From positions 1 through 64,000 of the forward strand of contig NZ_NGNS01000022.1 in NCBI RefSeq assembly GCF_002165625.1: DNA of 64,000 nt, written 5' to 3'. Shown one piece after another: positions 47,383 to 56,391 of the stretch. The notes under the pieces were generated by a model. It was given only the letters and a program-made list of their open reading frames with translations. It made no database searches and had not been told where the DNA came from. The position numbers and the translations under genes are program-made. Positions within the stretch are counted from its first letter, which is position 1. The number at the start of each line of letters is the position of its first letter. This stretch comes from Neiella marina. Lineage in GTDB: Bacteria > Pseudomonadota > Gammaproteobacteria > Enterobacterales > Neiellaceae.

Positions 47383-47420
47383 GCAAAAAAGCAAAAACCC
47401 GCAGTCCATGCTGCGGGTTT
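47383..47420 (-). terminator. Intrinsic terminator upstream of nifH
   Basis: AAACCCGCAG/CTGCGGGTTT is a strong hairpin; on the minus strand it is followed by TTTTTGCTTTTTT. No protein gene ends here on that strand, so it may end an unrecognised short transcript or insulate the nif promoter. Confidence 0.7.
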
Positions 47421-47775
47421 GAAATCAGAGGGGCGCTACGGTGAACACAGAGGCCATGTGGCGGCTTATGCTTCGAAACGGTTTGCCTGATGCTCTTTTG
47501 AAGCATTGGATGAGTTGGATTCAACTAACCTTTTGAGCCGTCTGCACCACATCATCCGTTTGGCTTCTCAGCGCTTGGGGTAACCAATTGGCTGAGACTT
47601 ATGATGTGAACTTAGTGTAGAAAGAAACATTGAGTGAGTGGCACTAAAGATCACACAAATAAGCCATCAAATTAGGTTAATTCGCTACAAAGTAATAAAT
47701 TAGAAGTTAGTTTAACCACATCAAAAGAAATTGAGATCTATTTCACTCTTTATTAAACATTAAAGGTATTGCCCG

Positions 47776-48264
47776 ATGCTTAAGCTTGATCGTTACGACA
47801 AACTGATCTTGGCGGAGATGCAACAAAATGGCCGCATCTCCAACCTCGAACTCGCAGAGAAGATCGGCCTGTCGCCAACTCCCTGTGCGCGCCGAGTAAA
47901 ACGGCTAGAACAAAGTGGCATCATCAAAAAACACGTGACGCTGCTTGACCAAGAAGCACTAGAGCTGAAACTCACGGTGATTTTGTCGGTTTCCATGGAC
48001 CGCCATACGCCAGAGCGCTTTGCCAATTTTGAAAAAATCATTGGCGATTTCCCAGAAGTCATCGAATGCAACATTGTGACCGGTCAATCCGCTGACTACC
48101 TACTTAGAGTGGTCGTGCCTGACATGGATTATTATCAGGCATTCTTACTCGGCCGCTTAACCCGCATCGAAGGGGTCACCGGCGTCCATTCCAGTTTTGT
48201 GTTAAGAAAAGTCATTGATAAAACAGAGCTACCATTGGAGCCATATACTGGCACCCAGTTATAG
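47776..48264 (+). CDS. Lrp/AsnC-family transcriptional regulator
   Basis: A 162-residue regulator with an N-terminal winged helix-turn-helix (about residues 5-55, LDRYDKLILAEMQQNGRISNLELAEKIGLSPTPCARRVKRLE). The C-terminal RAM domain (about 65-145) binds amino acids and forms octamers. It is not Lrp itself by sequence; similar proteins control amino-acid or nitrogen genes. It is divergent from nifH, and the 580-base shared region makes a link to nif control possible but unproven. Confidence 0.92.
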   Translation: MLKLDRYDKLILAEMQQNGRISNLELAEKIGLSPTPCARRVKRLEQSGIIKKHVTLLDQEALELKLTVILSVSMDRHTPERFANFEKIIGDFPEVIECNIVTGQSADYLLRVVVPDMDYYQAFLLGRLTRIEGVTGVHSSFVLRKVIDKTELPLEPYTGTQL

Positions 48265-48424
48265 TCAACGTGACTAAAATCTAATTTATTGATATTGCTG
48301 GTGCTTTGTTCACTAAAAAACTGCCTCGATCAATTTGTATTCAGCGCATTCTTTCGATGATAAATGCGCTCAGTCGGCAGACTGCTAACCCACACTACAA
48401 GTTAACAACAAGGATCGAATTTCC

Positions 48425-49324
48425 ATGAATGGCCAGAATCTGGTTTCGCATATAAAGGCACTGTTGCCCCCCTTTACTATATTCATGCTCGTGCTAATCA
48501 CCTCCACCAAGGTCAATGCAAACAACGACTATCCGCTTTATCAGCTGGGCAATGTTCACATTCGCACAATGACTACCGAGCTGACTAGTAATGGTGATTA
48601 CGAGCTACATATTCGGCTACCCGCCGGTTACCATCAAAACACCACCAAACATTACCCAGTGGTGTACTACCTCGACGCTTACTGGCACACCCCGCTCATT
48701 AACAGTGTCATCGGCGGATTAGTTTACGATGGCAAGATGCCCGATGTGATTGCGGTGGGTATTGGTTACCCAGGGCCAAATGCCAACTACAACCAACTGC
48801 GAGAACGAGACTATATTCCTGCCGCAGATGCTGATGCCAACACCGGCGCCAAAGCATTTTTGTCGTTTATCGAACAACAGCTCATTCCCTACATTGAAGA
48901 CAATTTTCGCGCCGATCCCACGCGTCGTGCACTAGTCGGTAACTCTTATGGCGGCTTGTTTGCCCTATACAGCCTGCTTCACAAACCAGACTTGTTCCAA
49001 ATGCACATCGCCGCGACACCAGCTTGGTATGTCAATGACCGACGATTGTTGATGGAAGAAAGCAAGCTGTACCGAAATGGCGGCGGCGTATTTGTCGAGT
49101 CAACCAAACAAGCGTTGAATAGCCGGTTTTATATGGCCGTGGGCGGTGCCGAAACGGTGGCTCATGTAATGGAAAGCAAGCTATTGGCAGAAGTACTTGC
49201 CACCCGCAATTACCCCGATTTTGTTTACCGTTTTGACGTTATTGAAGGCGAAGCTCATGGCGGCGTGACGCCAGCGGCATACAACCGCGGCTTCAGGCAC
49301 ATGTTTAACAACACAAATCAGTGA
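48425..49324 (+). CDS. Secreted alpha/beta hydrolase (esterase D / siderophore-esterase type)
   Basis: The 299-residue protein has an N-terminal hydrophobic signal (about residues 15-33). Its esterase domain has YPVVYYLDAYW, the nucleophile elbow GNSYGGLFALY and the histidine region IEGEAHGGVTP. This is the putative esterase family that includes S-formylglutathione hydrolase, IroE-like siderophore esterases and feruloyl esterases. Periplasmic location and the lack of iron genes nearby leave the substrate open. Confidence 0.85.
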   Translation: MNGQNLVSHIKALLPPFTIFMLVLITSTKVNANNDYPLYQLGNVHIRTMTTELTSNGDYELHIRLPAGYHQNTTKHYPVVYYLDAYWHTPLINSVIGGLVYDGKMPDVIAVGIGYPGPNANYNQLRERDYIPAADADANTGAKAFLSFIEQQLIPYIEDNFRADPTRRALVGNSYGGLFALYSLLHKPDLFQMHIAATPAWYVNDRRLLMEESKLYRNGGGVFVESTKQALNSRFYMAVGGAETVAHVMESKLLAEVLATRNYPDFVYRFDVIEGEAHGGVTPAAYNRGFRHMFNNTNQ

Positions 49325-49352
49325 AAATCTTTTGGATGCCTCGCTGGAGCAA

Positions 49353-49706
49353 TTAGCCTCGGGATACCACTAGCAAATCATCAGCACATTTTTTCTGGTA
49401 CACCGCGTTCCACCAATGTGATTCGGCAATACCTGTGGTTGCGGTCATCGCAATCACTTCTCGGGTTAACTCCTGAAAACGCTGATTCTTGGCTTTGTCA
49501 GCAAAGGCGACCTGAGCGCCTGCTGCCAGCTCGGGTTTGCTGTCGCTATCTTCTTGCTGAGCGAACTGAGGAATATGCTGATCAATATAGGTGGCAACAA
49601 TCCGGCAATCCTGAATTTTCTGCTCATCAGCCAGTGCAGGCATCGACAACAAGCTCACGCAGGCCACTGCAAATCCAACATTTCTAAACAACTTGAAGCT
49701 TGTCAT
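49353..49706 (-). CDS. Small periplasmic protein under the TetR-type operator, unknown function
   Basis: A 117-residue protein with a signal peptide ending near ALA (about residue 26) and two cysteines in the mature part (DCRIVAT and KKCADD). No family is recognised. The ATG at 49706 has an AGGAGA site. An 18-base palindrome shared with the efflux pump and mipA promoters lies 35 bases upstream, at promoter distance. It is likely co-regulated with them. Confidence 0.78.
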   Translation of the reverse strand: MTSFKLFRNVGFAVACVSLLSMPALADEQKIQDCRIVATYIDQHIPQFAQQEDSDSKPELAAGAQVAFADKAKNQRFQELTREVIAMTATTGIAESHWWNAVYQKKCADDLLVVSRG

Positions 49707-49740
49707 GAGCAATCTCTCCTAGGTGATGACAATACAAAAT

Positions 49741-49758
49741 GTATACTTAAAAGTTTAC
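49741..49758. promoter_or_regulatory. TetR-type operator, site A
   Basis: GTATACTTAAAAGTTTAC is the reverse complement of GTAAACTTTTAAGTATAC. It matches sites at 54181, 56242 and 56293, and is 35 bases before the 49706 start. Confidence 0.75.
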
Positions 49759-49863
49759 TTTTGTTGGCTGAACGCCAGCTGAATTAGCTCCGAGCATTCA
49801 TCCATCGAACAGAGACCCGAAATGAATGCCGAGCCATGTAAACTTGAGGTGAAAAAGATAGAA

Positions 49864-49888
49864 CACACTGCCTGCGAAGCAAGCAGTG
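49864..49888 (-). terminator. Hairpin after the RND permease gene
   Basis: ACACTGCCTGC and GCAAGCAGTGT pair at 10 of 11 positions directly after the permease stop codon; a weak T-rich stretch follows on the minus strand. Confidence 0.6.
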
Positions 49889-49897
49889 TGGCTTGGA

Positions 49898-52800
49898 TTA
49901 GAGCGGATTTTTTATCCGAAAAATCATGGCGTAGAACAGCGGGATCACCACCAAGGTGAGAATGGTGGCAAACAACAAGCCAAACATAATCGTCACTGAC
50001 ATGCTCTTGAAAAACGGATCCATCAATAGCGGCGCCACACCAAGAATCGTGGTACATGCGCCAAGCATGACGGGTCTTGCGCGACTGGTTGCCGCTTTGA
50101 TCACCGCCTGATAGGGCTTGGCGCCGGCATTGATTTCCTGATCCGCTTGGTCGACCAGGACAATGGCATTTTTGATCATCATACCAACCAAGCTCAAAAA
50201 GCCGAGCGTTGCCATGAATTCAAAAGGCGTTTGGAATACGATTAATCCAACCGCGACACCAACCACTGCCAAAGGCACTGTTAGCCAAATGACCAAAGTT
50301 TGGCGAATACCGTTAAACATCAGGATCACCACCAACACCATGGCCGCAAAACCGTATGGCGCAGAAATAGCAATGGCTTCATCTGCTTCTTTGGCATTTT
50401 TGTACTCGCCGTACCACTGCAATTCATAACCCGGCGGCAAGGCCATCGCTTCGATTTCTGTACGAATGCTGGCAAAGGCCTCTGAGGTCAGCACGCCTGG
50501 GGCTGGATCTGCTTGCGCCATAATCGTTGGCACCCGATCGAAGCGCTTTAGCACATCGTCTTGCCACACCACCTCAATCGATTCGAGCAGCTGGCTCACT
50601 TGAATAAAACGATTGCTTTTGGCACTAAACACCTGACTGTTTTCAATCGCCATTTGCTGATTGCGCTCATGCTCTGGCGAGCGCACCATAATCGGAATCA
50701 GATCTTTGCCTTGGCGATAGACGCCAACCTGTCGCCCGGCCAGCGTTTGCGCAATGGCCTGATTAACATCAAAGGAGGTTAAACCAAAGCGCTGCAGTTG
50801 ATCGGCGGCATAGACCGGTTGTAATACCGGAACCTGCTGGCGCCAATCATCTTGTATCGCAATCAGTTGTGGATTGGCATTCATAATGTCTTTGGCCTGC
50901 TCAGCCAATTGCCGCAACACCTTGCTATCGGGGCCGCGAAAGCCAGCTTCAATTTTTTTGCCGCCACCGGGACCAAGAACAAACTTCCACACCATAATGG
51001 CTGCATCCTGATAGTTTTCAGTCAGCTCAGTTTGTAGTTGCGCTAGCAGGTCATCGATACGGCGAAAATCATCAACGTCGACCAACAATTGGCCATAGCT
51101 AGGGTTTGCCGCTCCGGGTGAATACGTCAGCATGAAACGTAAACCGCCGGCGCCAATAAAGCTGCTGGTATTAGTGACGCCCTCTTTCGCTCGGACATCT
51201 TGTTCAATTTGCGCAAGCATCTGCTCTGTGCGGCTAATATCGGAGCCTTGGGGCAAGTACACATCAACTACAAACTGGGGCCGCTGCGACTCTGGCATAA
51301 AGCCCGGCGGAACGAAACGTAAGGCATAAATCGCCGTCACCAGAATGGAGAGAATCATCACAACTGTGGTTTTGCGGTGATGCAACACCCAAGTCAGCAG
51401 CCCCTGATAGCGAGTCATGAAGCCGCTCGGCTGTGTTGCTTTGTTACTTGATGCCGTCAGAAAGTCATGGCAAAGCAACGGCGTAATGGTGATGGCAAAC
51501 ACCCAACTGAGCATCATTGAATAGAGGATCACCCAGAACAATGAGCCAGCATATTCGCCCATGTTCGACGGCGACAAGCCAATCGCACTGAATGCCAGAA
51601 TGCCGACCACAGTGCCGCCCAGTAAAGGCCACTTAGTGTTATCAACCACCTCGGCAATGGCCTGCTTGCGGTCTAATTCAGGATTGTCACGAAGGCGCAC
51701 CTGCACGCCATCGGCAATCACAATGGCATTATCAACCAACATGCCCAATGCGATGATTAGCGCCCCCAGTGAAATTCGTTGCATGGCGATGTCGTCAAAC
51801 AACATCACACATAAGGTTGCCGCGACCGTCAGCAACAGCACAAAACCGATAATGGCACCGGAGCGCGCGCCCATGGCAAGCAACAACACAATAAATACAA
51901 TAGCAACGGCCATTGCCAGATTGAGCACAAAATCCGCCACTGAATCGCGCACCGAATCCGACTGCAGCGAAATTTCATGCAGCTCAATGCCCATTGGACG
52001 CTGAGCTTCTAACTCGGCAATACGCGCTTTGACCGCATCGCCCATCGCCACCACATTGCCACCGGCGATATTAGAGATGCCCAAGCCAATAGCCCGCTGA
52101 CCGTTGTAGCGCATCATCATATCGACCGGCTCTTGGTAGCCATGGGTAACGGTGGCAATATCGCCAAGGCGGATCACTGTGTTATCCGAAGCGAGCGTCA
52201 AATGCAGGTTTTGCAGCTCATTGATGGACTGAAAATTACTGGCAGGGATCACCGGTACCCGCATGTTGTCAGTGGCAACGCTGCCGGCTACCGTCACTTG
52301 GTTTTGTCGTTCGAGTACGGCGAATACTTGCTCCATTGAAATATCAGCCTGCGCCAAGCGCTCGCTGGCAAACTCAACAAAAATGGCTTGTTGCTTTTCG
52401 GCTAAAGTTGCCGTTCGCGCCACCCCAGGCACCAACACGAGTTCGCGACGCAGCTCATCGACATAATCCTGTAATTGTTGATCGCTAAAACCCTCGCCGG
52501 TAATGGCATAAAACTGCGCGTACACATCGCCAAAATCATCATTGACAATGGATGGCCCTGCGCCCGGCGGAAGCTGACTCTGGACATCATGGATCTTGCG
52601 CCGAAGCTTGTCCCAAAGCTGCTGCAACTCGGTATCGGTCTTGGCAAATTTCATCGCCATTTCAACCGTCACTTCTGACATACCAGGACGCGAGATCGAT
52701 TCGACCTCTTTCAACTCCTGCATTGACTGGACCGCACCTTCAATCAGATCGGTGACCTCATCAGCCACCTCTTGTGCTGTGGCGCCTTGATAAGGCGTGA

Positions 52801-52942
52801 CAATCACCGCCTGACGAATAACAAACTCAGGATCTTCAAACCGGCCCAATTGTTGATAACTGAGGTAGCCACCCAACAAGATCAGCGTGATCAACACCCA
52901 AACGCTGGTGCGCTTGGTAATGGTGTATTGCGCAATATTCAT
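49898..52942 (-). CDS. RND-family efflux permease
   Basis: The 1014-residue inner-membrane protein has the RND layout of 12 helices with two large periplasmic loops. MNIAQYTITKRTSVWVLITLILLGG is the first helix, GAIIGFVLLLTVAATLCVML and LGMLVDNAIVIADGV hold the helix 4 region with proton-relay aspartate, and GFLSLVGMMIKNAIVLVDQAD is the second half. It belongs to the HAE1-like group that works with a membrane fusion protein. It starts three bases after the fusion-protein stop. No outer-membrane channel of the TolC type is in the window. Confidence 0.95.
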   Translation of the reverse strand: MNIAQYTITKRTSVWVLITLILLGGYLSYQQLGRFEDPEFVIRQAVIVTPYQGATAQEVADEVTDLIEGAVQSMQELKEVESISRPGMSEVTVEMAMKFAKTDTELQQLWDKLRRKIHDVQSQLPPGAGPSIVNDDFGDVYAQFYAITGEGFSDQQLQDYVDELRRELVLVPGVARTATLAEKQQAIFVEFASERLAQADISMEQVFAVLERQNQVTVAGSVATDNMRVPVIPASNFQSINELQNLHLTLASDNTVIRLGDIATVTHGYQEPVDMMMRYNGQRAIGLGISNIAGGNVVAMGDAVKARIAELEAQRPMGIELHEISLQSDSVRDSVADFVLNLAMAVAIVFIVLLLAMGARSGAIIGFVLLLTVAATLCVMLFDDIAMQRISLGALIIALGMLVDNAIVIADGVQVRLRDNPELDRKQAIAEVVDNTKWPLLGGTVVGILAFSAIGLSPSNMGEYAGSLFWVILYSMMLSWVFAITITPLLCHDFLTASSNKATQPSGFMTRYQGLLTWVLHHRKTTVVMILSILVTAIYALRFVPPGFMPESQRPQFVVDVYLPQGSDISRTEQMLAQIEQDVRAKEGVTNTSSFIGAGGLRFMLTYSPGAANPSYGQLLVDVDDFRRIDDLLAQLQTELTENYQDAAIMVWKFVLGPGGGKKIEAGFRGPDSKVLRQLAEQAKDIMNANPQLIAIQDDWRQQVPVLQPVYAADQLQRFGLTSFDVNQAIAQTLAGRQVGVYRQGKDLIPIMVRSPEHERNQQMAIENSQVFSAKSNRFIQVSQLLESIEVVWQDDVLKRFDRVPTIMAQADPAPGVLTSEAFASIRTEIEAMALPPGYELQWYGEYKNAKEADEAIAISAPYGFAAMVLVVILMFNGIRQTLVIWLTVPLAVVGVAVGLIVFQTPFEFMATLGFLSLVGMMIKNAIVLVDQADQEINAGAKPYQAVIKAATSRARPVMLGACTTILGVAPLLMDPFFKSMSVTIMFGLLFATILTLVVIPLFYAMIFRIKNPL

Positions 52943-52945
52943 CGA

Positions 52946-54058
52946 TTACCTCTGCGACTGGTGACTGATCGGTCGAACTTCAACGCCAGCTTGCAAACTG
53001 GCAGTACCGGCGATGGCAATGCGCTCCCCCGCTTTTAGATTGGCGGTAATGGCAATGCGGTCGCCGAACAATGTGCCGGTTTCTACAAAGCGTTGCTCGG
53101 TGCGATTGTCCTGATTGATGATCCAGACATATTGCTGGCCTTGATTGTCTGGCTGAACGGCAGTCAACGGCACGAAAATAAAGCCATCGACATCGAGCAC
53201 CTTGTCGTCGGTATCAGCATCCGTACGAGCAAAGACCCGAGCAGTCATCCCCGGCAAAATGCTGTGACCACGGACGTCTTCAAAAGCCAAAGTGACGGTA
53301 TAGGTTTGGCTCGTTGGATCGGCTTGTGTGGTGTAGGATTTGACCCGCAATGGAAACAGCTCATCTGGCAGCACAGTTAACTGAGCAACTGCCTGATCGC
53401 TGTCGCTATCGAGCATCATGATGTGGTCAGGCACCTGAATCGCCACCTCAAGGTTGTCGACATCGTGCAGCATTAAGATCACTTCATTGGCTTGCACCTG
53501 CACATGATTATCAACCATGCGCTGGCCAATGACGCCGGCGAATGGCGCCAGCAACTGGGTATGGGCGAGTTGCTGATTGGCTTCGTTTAACCGATTTTCA
53601 GCCAACTGCAGACGTGTGGTGATCTGATCCATATCGCTCTTGGAAATGGCCTGATTCTGCTCAAACAACACACTGGCTCGCTGATGATCCGCTTGCGCGC
53701 TTTCATATTCAAGCTCAGCTGCCTTTTTGGCCAACTGCAAATCGCTCGATTCAAGCGTCGCTAGCAATTGCCCCGCTTCAACCACATCGCCCTCTTGCAC
53801 CAGAATGGCAGTTAAACGACCTGCAATGCGAAACGATAAATCGGCCCGTTGCGCCGCCTGCACTGTGCCCGTCAGACTATGACCATTGGTCGTGGCGGCA
53901 GAAACCACTTCGGTCAACACCGGCCGAACAACGGCAGCTTGTGGCTGCTCTGGCGCAGGGCTACAAGCCACTACCGAACCGAACGCCACCACCGCAGCAA
54001 CCATCACTAAGGCGGAGTGCCTGCCCTGACTGAAATGCCTACTCAATTTGTTTTTCAC
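52946..54058 (-). CDS. RND efflux membrane fusion protein (lipoprotein)
   Basis: The 370-residue periplasmic adaptor begins with a signal and lipobox VVAC (about residue 32). The HlyD/AcrA fold follows: lipoyl half-motif SFRIAGRLTAILVQEGDVVEAGQLLATLES, an alpha-hairpin with LQLAKKAAELEYESAQADHQRAS, and the beta-barrel FAGVIGQRMVDNHVQVQANE. I start at a GTG at 54058 with GAGG upstream. A TTG 19 codons before gives a start without a ribosome site. It is the first gene of the pump operon. Confidence 0.92.
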   Translation of the reverse strand: MKNKLSRHFSQGRHSALVMVAAVVAFGSVVACSPAPEQPQAAVVRPVLTEVVSAATTNGHSLTGTVQAAQRADLSFRIAGRLTAILVQEGDVVEAGQLLATLESSDLQLAKKAAELEYESAQADHQRASVLFEQNQAISKSDMDQITTRLQLAENRLNEANQQLAHTQLLAPFAGVIGQRMVDNHVQVQANEVILMLHDVDNLEVAIQVPDHIMMLDSDSDQAVAQLTVLPDELFPLRVKSYTTQADPTSQTYTVTLAFEDVRGHSILPGMTARVFARTDADTDDKVLDVDGFIFVPLTAVQPDNQGQQYVWIINQDNRTEQRFVETGTLFGDRIAITANLKAGERIAIAGTASLQAGVEVRPISHQSQR

Positions 54059-54180
54059 GATATGCCTCAACTGCACAAAAAAAGATGAATCTGTGATGAG
54101 TAACTGGTGGTTCAACAGGACAACCCCAGAAGTACAATCACAAGTTTATTTAAAACAAGATTAGCACGATTTAGAAACAA

Positions 54181-54198
54181 GTAAACTTATAAGTATAC
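54181..54198. promoter_or_regulatory. TetR-type operator, site B (pump/regulator)
   Basis: GTAAACTTATAAGTATAC lies in the divergent region between the fusion-protein gene and the TetR gene. It is placed to control both. Confidence 0.8.
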
Positions 54199-54260
54199 TT
54201 TTAGTTGTAAGCTGCTAATCTGGTGGGTGAGAACAGAGGCAAAAAGGTTAGTACACCAAG

Positions 54261-54869
54261 ATGAATCGGTCAGAACAAAAGCGTCAGTCCATTCTGAACG
54301 CTGCCAAACAAGAATTTATTGAAAATGGCTTTGCTGGCGCCAACATGAACACGGTTTGTGATAAAGCGGAAGTGTCCAAGCGCACCTTGTATCGCCACTT
54401 TGAAAGCAAAGAATTATTGTTTGAAGCCGTGCTGACAATCGAACAGCAACAGCTCGAAGCCCTCCGCGACTATCGCTTTGAGCCCAAAGTTGACCTGCGT
54501 CAGCAGTTAATCTCAATTACCCAGCAAGAAGCGCAGCGGTTGCTTGCGCCGCACGGCACGGCTCTGGCTCGCATGGTCGTGATGGAATTTTTCCGCCAGC
54601 CACAAATGGCCAAAGCTTTATCCGAACGGCTTTACCACACCCATGCGGTAACACCATGGCTTCAGCAGGCAATTGCCGCTGGCGCCATCAAGTCGGTGGA
54701 TGCCAATGATGTGGCAGAAATTTATATGGCGTTGTTCAATGGCTTGTTTTTATGGCCGCAAATTCTGCAACTGGCACAGCCGATGGCGGCGGCGGAGCTC
54801 GGCAGCAAAATCGAACTCGTTGTCGATACCTTCTTAAACAGCTACGGCAACTGTGAGTCGACGCAATAA
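54261..54869 (+). CDS. TetR/AcrR-family regulator of the RND pump
   Basis: A 202-residue protein with the TetR helix-turn-helix in residues 8-55 (ILNAAKQEFIENGFAGANMNTVCDKAEVSKRTLYRHFESKELLF) and a C-terminal ligand domain with DTFLNSYG at the end. It is divergent from the pump operon. The 18-base palindrome between them, repeated at two other promoters, is very probably its operator. Confidence 0.92.
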   Translation: MNRSEQKRQSILNAAKQEFIENGFAGANMNTVCDKAEVSKRTLYRHFESKELLFEAVLTIEQQQLEALRDYRFEPKVDLRQQLISITQQEAQRLLAPHGTALARMVVMEFFRQPQMAKALSERLYHTHAVTPWLQQAIAAGAIKSVDANDVAEIYMALFNGLFLWPQILQLAQPMAAAELGSKIELVVDTFLNSYGNCESTQ

Positions 54870-54930
54870 ATAACCAATCGAACGTAACAAATGGATGACA
54901 AATCCGGCAGACATCATCGCGCTGACTTAT

Positions 54931-54952
54931 AACTAAAAGACGTCTTTTAGTT
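54931..54952. promoter_or_regulatory. Perfect 22-base palindrome before the 54975 gene
   Basis: AACTAAAAGAC is followed at once by its exact reverse complement GTCTTTTAGTT. It has no T-run and is distinct from the TetR sites. It ends 22 bases before the ATG at 54975, so it may be an operator or a translation-blocking hairpin. Confidence 0.6.
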
Positions 54953-54974
54953 GCTACGGAACAAAACGCCGACG

Positions 54975-56183
54975 ATGAAGCCGACGCAACCAGGCACCAC
55001 GCCAGCTATTCCTGACTGCTATCAGGAGCAGATCGTGCTCAGCGAATTAGAGCGGCGCTTCTACCTGTACCTTATTGGCGGCGATTATGAGCGGTTGTTT
55101 TATTCATTTGTTGGCTCATCGGAAACCGATAGCAACGGCAATGATCAGCAGGAGTTGGTTCGTGTCCGACTCGATGTCGAAGTGAGTGAGTCGGAGCGGC
55201 GGCGAAATTTTCAGTCTTGGTGCCCCGATCCTCAATATCGCAAAATGCTTGATTGGATGCTTACCTCTCGCATCAATGCTCGACTGCAGAATAAAGGCGA
55301 CTTACTCCAGGTTTGCCCAGAGGTAGTCGATGTGCTGCCGATCATTCGCGATATCGGCTGTGCCCAGGATTTCAACGATGAGCTAATTAATCACGTTGCC
55401 GAAGTCGAATGGCTGTCACGCAAGGTACGCGCATTTATCGACAATCCGCTCCACCAAGCCTTATTGGGTCTTTCATCATCGGCCAGCTTTGAACAGCATC
55501 TTGAAGAAATGGGTTACCCCATGTTCATTTGGTGTATTGCCAAAATGATCGGCGAAGAAATCAATGAGCATATTCACCCGTCATTAAAATTTACCCTGTC
55601 GAAAATCCGTTACTACGGTCGCATTGTTGGCGGCACGATCGTCTACTTGGCGCTCCAAGAGAGCTATGATGAGATCGACAAGTGGAAAACCTACCTGCTA
55701 GCAGGACTCAGTATTCTCCCTTTGGGTATTTTAATTTCTCTGGCCAGCTTTGAGATAAGAGAACTGATTAACCAACAGCAAAATGCCCTAGATGAACAAA
55801 CGGAGACCGAATTTCGTCACCAAATTCTCAATCATTACAACTTACCGGGTGACAGCTTAAGGGCCTTGATCCAACAAGAGGAGCTGTTGAAACCGCACTT
55901 GTCTCATGCAATCCGCTTTAGCAACTTCGATCCGCTGAAGTTCATCACTCAAGGTAGCAATCAAGCCACCGGCAGGCCAAATTTGTTTGAGAAAGCTCGG
56001 GCCTATGCCTTTTATCGTCAGCTATATGGCACTGGACGAATGAAAGGCCACGAAACCCTGATATTGCTTAACAGTTTTGGTTTCTCCATGGATGTGTTAC
56101 ACCAGCTCAATCGAATGGATTTGGTGTCATTTACCAGCCATGTCGAACTCTATGCCAAGTACTTCGCCAGCAACAACTCATAA
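54975..56183 (+). CDS. Unrecognised protein with one or two membrane segments
   Basis: The 402-residue frame (from the ATG) has no family that I recognise. A long N-terminal part is acidic and helical. Two hydrophobic segments lie near residues 215-230 (IVGGTIVYLAL) and 240-262 (YLLAGLSILPLGILISLASF), followed by a coiled region and a C-terminal part with RAYAFYRQLYGTGRMKGHETLILLNSFGFSM. The start is uncertain: a TTG at 54951 lies inside the palindrome, and the ATG at 54975 has no strong ribosome site. Codon use is like its neighbours, so it is probably a real gene. Confidence 0.7.
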   Translation: MKPTQPGTTPAIPDCYQEQIVLSELERRFYLYLIGGDYERLFYSFVGSSETDSNGNDQQELVRVRLDVEVSESERRRNFQSWCPDPQYRKMLDWMLTSRINARLQNKGDLLQVCPEVVDVLPIIRDIGCAQDFNDELINHVAEVEWLSRKVRAFIDNPLHQALLGLSSSASFEQHLEEMGYPMFIWCIAKMIGEEINEHIHPSLKFTLSKIRYYGRIVGGTIVYLALQESYDEIDKWKTYLLAGLSILPLGILISLASFEIRELINQQQNALDEQTETEFRHQILNHYNLPGDSLRALIQQEELLKPHLSHAIRFSNFDPLKFITQGSNQATGRPNLFEKARAYAFYRQLYGTGRMKGHETLILLNSFGFSMDVLHQLNRMDLVSFTSHVELYAKYFASNNS

Positions 56184-56241
56184 ACAGCCAGCTAGTAAAA
56201 CAAGCCACTAATCATCGCGTTATAGATATTTCTGCGCACAT

Positions 56242-56259
56242 GTAAACTTTTAGGTTTAC
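56242..56259. promoter_or_regulatory. TetR-type operator, site C (mipA upstream)
   Basis: GTAAACTTTTAGGTTTAC, a near-perfect palindrome of the same family, 133 bases before the mipA start. Confidence 0.72.
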
Positions 56260-56292
56260 TTTTATCCAAAACCAACTATCATTTCGCTCAAA

Positions 56293-56310
56293 GTAAACTT
56301 TTGAGTATAC
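56293..56310. promoter_or_regulatory. TetR-type operator, site D (mipA proximal)
   Basis: GTAAACTTTTGAGTATAC, 82 bases before the mipA start and 51 bases (centre to centre) from site C, near five DNA turns. Confidence 0.75.
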
Positions 56311-56391
56311 ATGCATCAGTAAATCATTGTGTTAGCCGCTCAGGAGTTCCACAAAAGTTTAAATAACAATATGAAATTGCTAGGAAACATC

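Noticed and set aside
49755-50057. A 100-codon frame overlapping the end of the RND permease gene
   Set aside because: It is in another frame of the permease gene and runs through the hairpin after its stop.
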